Positions 16,125 through 23,944 of a stretch of DNA of 64,000 nucleotides are shown here, one piece after another; the first letter of the stretch is position 1; each line of letters starts with the position of its first letter. The DNA is taken from positions 1-64,000 of the forward strand of contig JANWZS010000009.1 in the NCBI GenBank assembly GCA_025054855.1, in the 5' to 3' direction. The DNA comes from Candidatus Nitrosocaldus sp. (GTDB taxonomy: Archaea > Thermoproteota > Nitrososphaeria > Nitrososphaerales > Nitrosocaldaceae). Under the pieces are notes generated by a model. It was given only the letters and a program-made list of their open reading frames with translations. It searched no databases and was not told the origin of the DNA. A program made the translations under genes and the position numbers.

Positions 16125-17636
16125 ATGAAGGGTAGGAGGATCGTGCTCAGTGCAGATAGGACGCTCATGTCACACTACAGGGATAACATGCTCTTCGGCT
16201 TCATAGCAACATTCCCTGCGGAGAAGATACCCCCGTTCATATACACGAGCATATTCTGCCCAAGCGTGGGGTTCGACCCTGTCACTGGAGAGGCCATGGT
16301 TGCTCCTCTGGGCCTGAGGAGGGTCGAGGGTGGCCTACTGAGGGCATTCGGGAGGGATGAGGTATTCGTTGCACACCCAGAGCATATAGAGAAGGCCATA
16401 GGCGAGGGCACTGAGATAGTTGGATTGAACGTTATGGACCCTAGAGGCATAGGCCCTGTACCATCTGCACTTACACAGGGGAAGATGACACCCATAAACA
16501 GGATATCGTTCAGGGATCTATGCTACAGGCTGAAGAGGCTGAGGGAGAGGAGGGGTTACAGGTTCAAGGTGGTAGTAGGGGGAGCAGGGGCATGGCAGTT
16601 CACATTCAGTAGCAAGGAGAGGGAGGATTATGGGATAGATCATGTTGTTGTAGGGGAGGTAGATGACAAGATAGTCGGTATATGTGATGAGATAGTCGAT
16701 GGGAGGGCTAGAGAAGTTATATTCACAAGGACGAACACCATAATGGATATACCGTACATAGCAGGGCCTACAACCAATGGGTGCATAGAAGCGATGAGGG
16801 GATGCGGGAGGGGCTGTGACTTCTGCGACCCGAACCTCAGGATGAAGAGGGACTTTCCCATAGAGAGGCTCAAGGAGGAGGCCATGGTGAACCTCAGGCA
16901 TGGGATAACGAGCATATGGCTGCAGTCTGAGGAGATACTCCTCTACGGGCTTGACAACAACGAGATGAGGCCCAACAGGGATGCAGTAGTTAACCTCTTC
17001 AGGGAACTCAAGTCCCTTCCAGGTGTGAACTACGTCGCTGCCATACACCTCACATACTCATCCGCAATGGCTGAGCCTGAGTGCATAGCGAGGATAAGGG
17101 AGGTAAACAACTTCAATGCTAGCAGGTGGACTGGTGTTCAGATAGGGCTGGAGACGGCATCGCCATCACTTATAAGGAGGCATATGCCGTACAAGGTCAA
17201 GCCATTCACGCCAGAGGAGTGGCCATGGCTTGTCAGAGAAGGGATAAGGCTCCTGAACGATAACTACTTCTTCGTTGCAAACACACTGATAATAGGCCTA
17301 CCAGGGGAGCAGGATGATGATGTCAAGGATACGATAGAGTTGGTTAAGGATCTCGATGGGATGGCAACAGTGGTAGCGCCCATGTTCTACACAGACTACC
17401 ATGATCCTAGCAGGTCACTTCAGGGGGAGAGTATGAGTAGAGCACAGTGGGAGCTCTACTTCAGGTGCTGGTACCTCAATGCTAAGAGCGTTGCAAGGTG
17501 GATGGGTTATGGTACACTACACTTCAGCCTCCCAGCAAGGATTGTAGCCAATGCTTTCGGTAGGCTGGGCACATGGTACGTTCTGAGGCTGATAAGGGAT
17601 GGGGCGAAGAAGTATGCTGGAGTGTACCTTAATTAA
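16125..17636 (+). CDS. B12-binding-type radical SAM protein
   Basis: 503 residues. The N-terminal 200 residues look like a cobalamin-binding-type Rossmann region (VFVAHPEHIEKAIGEGTEIVG, shown here as VFVAHPEHIEK and AIGEGTEIVG, then VVVGGAGAWQF and VVVGEVDDKIVG). The radical SAM domain follows with GCGRGCDFCDPNLRMKRDF, holding the three cluster cysteines in CxxxCxxC spacing. TGVQIGLETASPSLI and IIGLPGEQDDDV are later radical-SAM elements. TATA AATATTTATAAG (about 16091-16102) supports the ATG at 16125. Archaeal enzymes of this build include lipid-modifying radical SAM proteins such as the GDGT ring synthases (Grs). I suspect but cannot show that relation. Confidence 0.85.
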   Translation: MKGRRIVLSADRTLMSHYRDNMLFGFIATFPAEKIPPFIYTSIFCPSVGFDPVTGEAMVAPLGLRRVEGGLLRAFGRDEVFVAHPEHIEKAIGEGTEIVGLNVMDPRGIGPVPSALTQGKMTPINRISFRDLCYRLKRLRERRGYRFKVVVGGAGAWQFTFSSKEREDYGIDHVVVGEVDDKIVGICDEIVDGRAREVIFTRTNTIMDIPYIAGPTTNGCIEAMRGCGRGCDFCDPNLRMKRDFPIERLKEEAMVNLRHGITSIWLQSEEILLYGLDNNEMRPNRDAVVNLFRELKSLPGVNYVAAIHLTYSSAMAEPECIARIREVNNFNASRWTGVQIGLETASPSLIRRHMPYKVKPFTPEEWPWLVREGIRLLNDNYFFVANTLIIGLPGEQDDDVKDTIELVKDLDGMATVVAPMFYTDYHDPSRSLQGESMSRAQWELYFRCWYLNAKSVARWMGYGTLHFSLPARIVANAFGRLGTWYVLRLIRDGAKKYAGVYLN

Positions 17637-17673
17637 GGCAATATTTTTATAAATTTATTACGTAATTAATTAT

Positions 17674-18555
17674 ATGGAGTTCTGGCTACTCACTGGTAAG
17701 CCTGAACATTGGGAGATAGGTTTACAACATAATAAATGGGGTCTTACTGAAAAGTTTAAGAATGTATGGCAAAGAGTGTCAAACGGCAATATACTATTTC
17801 TATATGCAACAAGACCAGTGAAAGGTATTATTGGTATAGCGCGAGTTCAAAGTAAATTAGAAGAATATACAACTATATGGCCAGAAGGTGTATGGCCTTA
17901 TAGATTTGTATACTCTAATGTATACATTTTACCAACGGATAAATGGGAACATGATGCTGTGAATATACTTCCAATAGTGAATGGATTGCTTCAAAACGGA
18001 ATAAGCAATCTAAGAAGAGAATTAGTAGAGAAGATACTAAGCGAAATAACTAAAAAATGGAAAACCAATTTCTCTATTCAATATTTTTCTTCACGAAACG
18101 AATATGATCTGGTTACTCCTAGCACAAACAATATTACTGCTTTAACCAATATTCCTACTTTGAATGAACATGATAAAGTTAAACAAATGTTATTAGAAAT
18201 GGGACACCTTGAAGGATTTACCGTTAATGAAGAGTACTCTATTACTAACACGAGGGAAAGAATTGATGTGGTATGGCGAAAAACATCTGCAAGCGTTCCT
18301 TCGCATGCATTCGAAGTACATATCGGAGGCAATCTACACCAGGCTATGAGTAAACTCAAACATGCAAATGAACTATGGAATAGTAGAATATACGTAGTAA
18401 GTAGGGAAGAGAATCTTTCAATGATAAGCACGTTACTAAATGGAGCCTTCTATGAGATAAAAGGAAAATTGCGTATATTGACCGTGGACAAGATTGAAAA
18501 GTTTTATAAATTACAGAAAGAATATCATAAATGTAAAGAGGAAATAGGCATATAA
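17674..18555 (+). CDS. EVE-domain protein fused to a PD-(D/E)xK-like nuclease, candidate modification-dependent restriction enzyme
   Basis: 293 residues, distinctly A/T-rich with codons (AGA, TTA, AAA) unlike its AGG-rich neighbours, which suggests recent transfer. Residues 1-125 resemble an EVE (PUA/ASCH-like) domain: MEFWLLTGKPEHWEIG, WGLTEKFKNVWQRVSNGN, LFLYATRPVKGIIGIARV and the Trp-rich WPEGVWPYRFVY. EVE domains bind modified bases. Residues 165-293 look like a restriction-endonuclease-like fold: RERIDVVW with D198, then HAFEVHIGGNLHQAMSKLKH with E214 and a conserved-looking GGN, then RIYVVSREEN. The usual lysine position seems to be H216. TATA TTTATAAATT (about 17648-17657) fits a leaderless ATG. 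It has no methylase neighbour. The fusion suggests a type IV-like enzyme, by inference. Confidence 0.72.
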   Translation: MEFWLLTGKPEHWEIGLQHNKWGLTEKFKNVWQRVSNGNILFLYATRPVKGIIGIARVQSKLEEYTTIWPEGVWPYRFVYSNVYILPTDKWEHDAVNILPIVNGLLQNGISNLRRELVEKILSEITKKWKTNFSIQYFSSRNEYDLVTPSTNNITALTNIPTLNEHDKVKQMLLEMGHLEGFTVNEEYSITNTRERIDVVWRKTSASVPSHAFEVHIGGNLHQAMSKLKHANELWNSRIYVVSREENLSMISTLLNGAFYEIKGKLRILTVDKIEKFYKLQKEYHKCKEEIGI

Positions 18556-18562
18556 AATATAA

Positions 18563-19138
18563 CTAGCCAACGTAGTTTAACACTCCTCTAGCAATGAGCC
18601 TTGCAACCCTGATGGGCTCTGGTACTGCACCCTGTAGAAGGAACCTGTTCAGTGCCCTTTTTGCAACCCTGCTGTGTATCCCAGCACACCTGATGTATAC
18701 ATCATGACCAGTCTTGAGGGTAACCTTCTCCCTCGCCCCTAGCCTCCTGTACGCCTGCAACTTCATCTCAGCCTGCTCGCCCTTGAATGCACGCATTATA
18801 TGCTCCTCAAGCCCTTCAGACTCCTCGAATGTTACGCCTATGACTGGTAGCGATAGTGTAGTGTGTACTCTATCCAGATCTATGATGTTGTACATGCTTA
18901 TAACCACACCTCCAAGCATGATCAGGTTCACATCATTCCTATTCAATCCCCTGTATAGGTTTATGACAGCATCAGTTGCATCATCACCCCTAACCGTAGT
19001 GCTAGATAATGCTACCCCATCTATCACCAGATCGCTGCGCATAACTACCCCAGCAAGTACAGCCTTGCCAGTACCCTTCCTGAAGCTCTCTGCTATACCT
19101 AATGCCCTTATGGCCTTCTTCTCAAGGTGTAGCCTCAT
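18563..19138 (-). CDS. DUF99 (UPF0215) family protein, endonuclease V-related fold
   Basis: 191-residue archaeal DUF99 protein. The family has an RNase H-like fold related to endonuclease V, and its biochemical role is not settled. Diagnostic stretches are RALGIAESF near the N-terminus, TTVRGDDATDAVINLY, VNLIMLGGVVIS, and NIIDLDRVHTTLSLPVIGVT. The C-terminal PEPIRVARLIARGVL is also common in the family. Length is normal. It ends 7 bases from the EVE-nuclease stop and converges with it. The gene to its right on the same strand is a 31-codon membrane peptide about 90 bases away. Confidence 0.9.
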   Translation of the reverse strand: MRLHLEKKAIRALGIAESFRKGTGKAVLAGVVMRSDLVIDGVALSSTTVRGDDATDAVINLYRGLNRNDVNLIMLGGVVISMYNIIDLDRVHTTLSLPVIGVTFEESEGLEEHIMRAFKGEQAEMKLQAYRRLGAREKVTLKTGHDVYIRCAGIHSRVAKRALNRFLLQGAVPEPIRVARLIARGVLNYVG

Positions 19139-19226
19139 GATCGATGCATTCTTATTCTTTTCTTCTACTGCTCTACTGCTCTACTGCTCTACCGCTCTAC
19201 CATCCAACCAATCCAACTCCCTAGCG

Positions 19227-19322
19227 TCATCTTCCCTTCCTGACTCTGGAGTATACGAAGCCAGTAACAGCCATGAACGTTATGGTTACTATGAACCAGA
19301 GCGCAAGCATCTGCAGATCCAT
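19227..19322 (-). CDS. Possible 31-residue single-span membrane peptide
   Basis: An uninterrupted short frame, ATG 19322 to TGA 19227-19229. It reads MDLQMLALWFIVTITFMAV in its first 19 residues and then TGFVYSRVRKGR. This is one hydrophobic helix with a positively charged C-terminal tail, the pattern of a small inserted membrane protein with an outside N-terminus. Just upstream is GTAGGAGC, a reasonable ribosome-binding site, and an A/T-rich TTAATATAG box. The gene is divergent to nadX. The prediction rests on hydrophobicity and start context only. Bases 19164-19200 nearby carry a short CTCTACTG-type tandem repeat. Confidence 0.45.
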   Translation of the reverse strand: MDLQMLALWFIVTITFMAVTGFVYSRVRKGR

Positions 19323-19389
19323 GCTCCTACTTACTAACCCTATCTATATTAATAATGGTTGTGTTGTGATCCTTGTGTGGTGAGTAGGT

Positions 19390-20223
19390 ATGAATAGGAG
19401 GAAGAGGAGGATAGGGTTAGTAGGATGTGGTGCCATAGGCTCTGAGATAGCAGTTGCCATAGACTCTGGTAGGGTGAATGCTGAGCTGGTGACTGTATAC
19501 GATGCATACAGGGAGAGGGCCAGTGCACTTGCAGGCAGGTTGAAGAGCGCACCAGCGGTAGCAGAGAGCATCGATGCTCTACTTCTTGCATCCGATGTAG
19601 ATCTGGTCGTTGAGGCTGCATCACAGCAGGCAGTACGAGACTACGCAAGGAGCATACTCGAGCATGGCAAGGATCTGATGGTGATGAGCGTTGGAGCGCT
19701 GCTGGATGATGCTCTATACGCTGAGCTATGCTCGCTCCTCGAGAGGCATGGGGTGAGGCTCTATCTACCGACTGGTGCCATAGCAGGGATAGATGCCATA
19801 AGGAGCGTGAGGCACCTACTCAAGGAGGTTACCATAACAACGACTAAGCATCCAAGGGCACTGGAAGATGCGCCGTTCTTCAGGGAGCATAGGGTGAACC
19901 TGAAGGGCCTAAAGAGGGCCAAGGTGATATACAGGGGTAATGCAAGAGAGGCGGTGAGGCTCTTCCCTGCCAATGTGAACGTTGCTGCCATACTTAGCAT
20001 AGCGGGTATAGGTGCTGATAGAACTATGGTGAGGATAGTTGCGGATCCTAGGGCAAGGAGGAACATACATGAGATAGATGCCAGGGGTGAGTTTGGGGAA
20101 CTGCACTTCAGTATAAGCAATGTACCAAGCCCAGGCAACCCAAAGACCAGTTACCTCGCTATCCTCTCTGCCATAGAGTGCCTGAGGAGGGCATGCGATG
20201 GGATGGTTAGCATAGGCACGTGA
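19390..20223 (+). CDS. nadX: L-aspartate dehydrogenase (NadX type)
   Basis: 277 residues. L-aspartate dehydrogenase oxidises aspartate to iminoaspartate, the first step of NAD synthesis, replacing the oxygen-dependent NadB. A Rossmann motif, IGLVGCGAIGSEIA, opens the protein. Later come VVEAASQQAVRDY, the catalytic-region signature YLPTGAIAGIDAIR, and the C-terminal HFSISNVPSPGNPKTSYLA, all typical of NadX. The length is normal. It lies directly upstream of nadA (117 bases) on the same strand, and nadC converges from downstream, so all three de novo steps to nicotinate mononucleotide sit together. ATG 19390 follows a run of G/A bases that could bind the ribosome. Confidence 0.95.
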   Translation: MNRRKRRIGLVGCGAIGSEIAVAIDSGRVNAELVTVYDAYRERASALAGRLKSAPAVAESIDALLLASDVDLVVEAASQQAVRDYARSILEHGKDLMVMSVGALLDDALYAELCSLLERHGVRLYLPTGAIAGIDAIRSVRHLLKEVTITTTKHPRALEDAPFFREHRVNLKGLKRAKVIYRGNAREAVRLFPANVNVAAILSIAGIGADRTMVRIVADPRARRNIHEIDARGEFGELHFSISNVPSPGNPKTSYLAILSAIECLRRACDGMVSIGT

Positions 20224-20340
20224 TCAGTTAGATGGCATAGGGATAAGGCAAATTTTGCTTTAACACAATACCATAAATGCAATCGGTGCATCTATTGTAT
20301 CCACTTAAATATAATCCTGAGGAGATGATGGTGGTGGTGA

Positions 20341-21363
20341 ATGACTGATCTGGAGTATCTGAAGCAGGAGATAACAAGGCTGAAGAGGGAGAGGGATGCC
20401 GTGATACTTGCACACAACTACCAGCTGCCCGAGGTCCAGGATGTTGCAGATTTCATAGGTGACTCTCTAGCACTATCACAGCATGCAGCAAGGACTGATG
20501 CAAAGGCGATAGTGTTCTGTGGTGTGCACTTCATGGCAGAGACCGCTTCCATAATATGCCCTGATAAGAGGGTTCTGATACCAGACCCAGAGGCTGGATG
20601 CTCCCTAGCCTCTACAATAACAGTTGAGCAGTTGAGGGCATGGAAGCAGGAGCATCCAGATGCGGTCACAGTATGCTACATAAACACGAGTGCGGACGTG
20701 AAGGCAGAGTGCGACTACTGCTGCACATCCAGCAATGCAGTTAAGGTCGTGAAGAGCATACCAGAGGATAAACCCATACTATTCCTCCCAGATATGTTCC
20801 TTGGTGCTTATGTTGCAGAGGTTACGAAGAGAAAGAACATCTACATATGGCCTGGGGAGTGCCATGTGCATGCTGGGATAAGGCCTTCTCTAGTGCTGGA
20901 GATGCTCAAGACGTACAGGGATGCTGAGTTCCTGATCCATCCAGAGTGCGGGTGCACAACCTCGATGGTCTACTACTTTGGCAGCGGTAACGGTAATGGG
21001 AGTGGGAACGGTAATGGCTGTGCACTTACCAGCAACGGTAATGGTAATGGAAATGGAAATGGAAACTATGCATGCAACGTAAGGTTCCTCTCTACCGAGG
21101 GGATGATGAGGTATGCCAAGCAGACCAGTGCAAAGAGGCTCATCGTTGCTACGGAGGTTGGGATACTCTACAGGATGCAGAGGGAGAACCCTGACAAGGA
21201 GTTCATACCCGTAAGTAGTGATGCTGTATGCAAGTACATGAAGATGATCACACTCGATAAGGTATACAGATCCCTCAAGGAGATGGTCTATGAGGTCAAG
21301 GTCCCAGAGGATACAGCAAGGAGGGCAAGGAAGGCTATAGAGAGGATGCTGTCCATACAGTGA
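20341..21363 (+). CDS. nadA: Quinolinate synthase (NadA) with a Gly-Asn repeat insertion
   Basis: 340 residues. The [4Fe-4S] enzyme condenses iminoaspartate with dihydroxyacetone phosphate to quinolinate. Cluster cysteines fit C87 (PEAGCSLA), C174 (WPGECHVH) and C297 (SDAVCKYMKMITL). LAHNYQLPEVQDVADFIGDS is the usual N-terminal signature. HPECGCTTSMVYYF is followed by an unusual insert at residues 213-245 made of Gly-Ser-Asn units (GSGNGNGSGNGNG and SNGNGNGNGNGN). The normal sequence then resumes with VRFLSTEGMMRYAK. The insert makes it longer than typical archaeal NadA (about 300 residues). The DNA is a GGTAAT/GGAAAT repeat. TATA ACTTAAATATAATC (about 20305-20318) lies ahead. Confidence 0.96.
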   Translation: MTDLEYLKQEITRLKRERDAVILAHNYQLPEVQDVADFIGDSLALSQHAARTDAKAIVFCGVHFMAETASIICPDKRVLIPDPEAGCSLASTITVEQLRAWKQEHPDAVTVCYINTSADVKAECDYCCTSSNAVKVVKSIPEDKPILFLPDMFLGAYVAEVTKRKNIYIWPGECHVHAGIRPSLVLEMLKTYRDAEFLIHPECGCTTSMVYYFGSGNGNGSGNGNGCALTSNGNGNGNGNGNYACNVRFLSTEGMMRYAKQTSAKRLIVATEVGILYRMQRENPDKEFIPVSSDAVCKYMKMITLDKVYRSLKEMVYEVKVPEDTARRARKAIERMLSIQ

Positions 21364-21402
21364 TCTGCCTACCTGCTAACCAACCAACCAATCCTAACTG
21401 CT

Positions 21403-22257
21403 TCAATCAACACGCCTTATCTCGAGGCTCATATCCACAGCCTTTACAGAGTGCGTTATCCTCCCTATCGAGATCATATCTATATCGAGTTTAGCGTACT
21501 CCAGCACGTTATCCTCCCCTATACCTCCAGATACCTCCACCATAACCTTCTCCCTCAGCCCTCTAGCCTTCAACTCCCCTACTATATACCTGGCCTCATC
21601 CACAGCAAGGTTATCCAGCATGATCATATCTGCCCCACTCTCGATAGCCTCTATAGCCTCCTCCAGTGACCTGACCTCGACCTCTACCCTATACCTGCTT
21701 CCATGGACCTCCCTTGCAAGCCTCACCGCTCTACCTGCAGAGCCTACGAGTGCTATATGGTTATCCTTTATGAGCACCATATCGTACAGGCCGAGCCTGT
21801 GCATGTACCCCCCTCCTATAGCTACTGCCTTCTTGTCCAGGAGCATGAGCCCTGGTGCGGTCTTCCTGGTTGAGGCTATCCTCACGTTAGGGTTTACCTT
21901 CCTCACCATCTCAACGTACCGTCTAGTGCATGTTGCTATCCCGCTCATACGCATGAGCAGGTTCAGTGCTGTACGCTCTACCGCAAGTATACCCCTTGCG
22001 TTACCATGCACATGCATTATCACCGTGTATGGCTCCACAGTGCTACCATCACTCAGCATGCTCTCTGCCCTGCAGTTCACTAGGCTGAAGATTATGGTAG
22101 CCTCCTCCAACCCTGCTATTACAGCATGCTCCTTGCATATTATCTCAGCCTCTGCACGCTTATCCTCTACTATCATGCTGGTCACATCACCAGTACCTAC
22201 ATCCTCCTCTATGAAACCCCTTAGCCTCGCCAACATTGTACCGTCATCCCCCATCAT
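21403..22257 (-). CDS. nadC: Quinolinate phosphoribosyltransferase (nicotinate-nucleotide pyrophosphorylase)
   Basis: 284 residues. It converts quinolinate and PRPP to nicotinate mononucleotide, CO2 and pyrophosphate. Family marks are EEDVGTGDVTS near the start, ERTALNLLMRMSGIAT, ASTRKTAPGL and the substrate-binding region VAIGGGYMHRLGLYDMVLIKDNH (seen as GGGYMHRLGLYDMVLIKDNH). The C-terminal loop reads DMIMLDNLAV and VEVSGGI. It converges with nadA. Start ATG 22257 is the first of two adjacent ATG codons. TTTATTTATTTG just upstream of it is a TATA-like stretch. Confidence 0.95.
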   Translation of the reverse strand: MMGDDGTMLARLRGFIEEDVGTGDVTSMIVEDKRAEAEIICKEHAVIAGLEEATIIFSLVNCRAESMLSDGSTVEPYTVIMHVHGNARGILAVERTALNLLMRMSGIATCTRRYVEMVRKVNPNVRIASTRKTAPGLMLLDKKAVAIGGGYMHRLGLYDMVLIKDNHIALVGSAGRAVRLAREVHGSRYRVEVEVRSLEEAIEAIESGADMIMLDNLAVDEARYIVGELKARGLREKVMVEVSGGIGEDNVLEYAKLDIDMISIGRITHSVKAVDMSLEIRRVD

Positions 22258-22315
22258 GGCTAGTAGTCAGGCAATCCCCTCAAATAAATAAAGAGTTAGT
22301 TAGTTCATCTCACGT

Positions 22316-22501
22316 TCACGTCACCTTGAGTGCGTACTTGCCCTTCTGTGTTATGTTGAGTAGCCTTGCTACTCTAGACTCCTCTGGGTTGACTACTAAC
22401 ACTAATCCATACCAGTCAGCGGAGAGGTCTGCAGACTTGCATACAGGGCATACCTTGCCTGTGGTTATGGCCTTGCACCTCCTGCATGCGTACTCCTTCA
22501 C
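22316..22501 (-). CDS. spt4: Transcription elongation factor Spt4 (RpoE'')
   Basis: 61-residue zinc-finger protein. Spt4 pairs with Spt5 (NusG-like) to keep RNA polymerase elongating. Four cysteines in ACRRCKAITTGKVCPVC form the zinc site. SADLSADWYGLVLVVNPEES and VARLLNI follow, as in archaeal Spt4. It starts two bases after the stop of rpoE1 (22504). That tight spacing, along with the usual archaeal order rpoE1-spt4, shows an operon. Confidence 0.96.
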   Translation of the reverse strand: MKEYACRRCKAITTGKVCPVCKSADLSADWYGLVLVVNPEESRVARLLNITQKGKYALKVT

Positions 22502-22503
22502 TC

Positions 22504-23082
22504 CTACTTCGCCTCCTCGACCTTTGCCCTCTGCTGCTCAGCCTTCCTGACATCCTCCCTTATCCACTCCTCTGCACCAAGGAATGGCTGCCTGCACGTT
22601 ATACCTATCTTGCCCATGGTGCCTCCTTTGAGGCTCACAGCGGTTATCCTTGCCCTGACCGTTGAGCCTATCCTGAGCACCCTGTTGCTCTTACTTGCTA
22701 CTATCATGCCTTGCTTCACATCCACGTTGAGAAAGTCATCTATTATCTGTGAGAGATGGAGTAGGGCATCCGTAGGCCCTATCCTCACGAACGCACCAAA
22801 CTCAGTCACCTCAACCACCTCACCCTCTACTATCTCCTGCAGGTTTGGATAGAAGGTGAGCATGCTGAACCTGGTCTTGTGATATGTTGAGCCATCACCG
22901 TGCACCACCTTACCTACTGGGTTAACATCCGCATCTATTATCATTATGACATAGCCCAACTCCGTGCTTATCATGCTCTCATACTTCTCCTTGAGTATGG
23001 CTAGGGCAGCATCCTTGAGGTTGGTGTTGAACCTGTTCGGTGGTATCCTGACAACATCCACCATCTCTACAATAGCAAACAT
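22504..23082 (-). CDS. rpoE1: DNA-directed RNA polymerase subunit E' (Rpo7)
   Basis: 192 residues. The archaeal Rpb7 homologue forms the polymerase stalk with Rpo4 and contacts emerging RNA. The N-terminal domain runs from MFAIVEMVDVVRIPPNRF to GYVIMIIDADVNPVGKVVHG. The S1 domain is visible as GEVVEVTEFGAFVRIGPTDA, followed by LLHLSQI and IGITCRQPFLGAEEWI. Start ATG 23082 is set by comparison with family N-termini (MFxxVEVxDVVRIPP). The frame is open upstream to 23163 but that part is not family-like. A Glu/Lys-rich tail of about 15 residues ends the protein. It is upstream of spt4 in the same operon. Confidence 0.95.
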   Translation of the reverse strand: MFAIVEMVDVVRIPPNRFNTNLKDAALAILKEKYESMISTELGYVIMIIDADVNPVGKVVHGDGSTYHKTRFSMLTFYPNLQEIVEGEVVEVTEFGAFVRIGPTDALLHLSQIIDDFLNVDVKQGMIVASKSNRVLRIGSTVRARITAVSLKGGTMGKIGITCRQPFLGAEEWIREDVRKAEQQRAKVEEAK

Positions 23083-23206
23083 TCCAGATACTATCTTGCT
23101 GATACCCTTATGAACCTTTTGATTCCCTCCATCACCTATATACTGGCAGAGGCTCATGGGCATGTAGTGAACTTAGATATATATAGGTTCTTCACTACCA
23201 TTATTA

Positions 23207-23944
23207 ATGAAGAACAGAGATGGATATATGAATCGCAAGGGTTTTACCATTGCAGTAATTGCAATTGCTACAATTATACCTACGGTGATAGGTGTTACGC
23301 TCATAGCAGCATCAGATAGATCCACAGTGACAACAGGCAGTATGTCTCATGCATACTCTCCCCTACCAACGGCCAAGAGCGAGGAATATGTACCCCCTCA
23401 AGAGGCTGATGGTATAAGGATAGATCTCAGTGTGAGAGGAGGAGAGGTAATAGATGATCCTACGTACGGACGAATGGTGGCAGTTAAAACAGGTGATGTA
23501 GTGTATATAGTTGTTAGTCTGACCAATGTGAGCGATAGAGTTAAGGCGTATGATGGTTCGTTTAATTATGTCTATAATGTATTTGATGTTAATGGTATAA
23601 GTAGATTAAACATACGCACTAATGTATTACTTGCGCCAGACAAGCCTATAGTTATCAATCCTAAAGAAAGTTTTACATTCGAGATACCATGGGGTACAGA
23701 AATAGACCCTCTAGCGGATGCTCCCCAAGAAGTCATAGAAGAGATACTCACAAAAGGTCTACCGTATCCAACTGGTGAATCAGCGTCCCCAGGAGTATAT
23801 ACTATACGTGTAACAACTGCTACTGCCTTTGATTATGATGTAGTGCAAAAGATAAAGGTAGATCTACCTCTATCTTCAGAAGAGATAAGTCAATTTCAAG
23901 GCAGAAAGCGTATAGCAGATGAGATAATGGTGAGAGTAATATGA
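23207..23944 (+). CDS. Secreted or membrane-anchored protein of unknown function
   Basis: 245 residues. An N-terminal hydrophobic segment, FTIAVIAIATIIPTVIGVTL (about 13-32), is a signal or anchor, preceded by basic residues. The rest (about 60-240) is beta-rich with Ig-like spacing: GDVVYIVVSLTNVSDRV, IVINPKESFTFEIPW, GVYTIRVTTATAF. The region is A/T-rich relative to neighbours. TATA GATATATATAGG (about 23173-23184) lies about 25 bases ahead of the start. The stop codon overlaps the start of the metalloprotease gene (ATGA at 23941-23944), so the two are translationally coupled. The function is not recognised, but coupling to a secreted protease suggests a chaperone, inhibitor or co-exported partner. 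Confidence 0.75.
   Translation: MKNRDGYMNRKGFTIAVIAIATIIPTVIGVTLIAASDRSTVTTGSMSHAYSPLPTAKSEEYVPPQEADGIRIDLSVRGGEVIDDPTYGRMVAVKTGDVVYIVVSLTNVSDRVKAYDGSFNYVYNVFDVNGISRLNIRTNVLLAPDKPIVINPKESFTFEIPWGTEIDPLADAPQEVIEEILTKGLPYPTGESASPGVYTIRVTTATAFDYDVVQKIKVDLPLSSEEISQFQGRKRIADEIMVRVI

Noticed and set aside
20341-21363. GN repeat in nadA read as a CRISPR-like or satellite repeat
   Set aside because: Units are 6-12 bases inside an intact frame without spacers.
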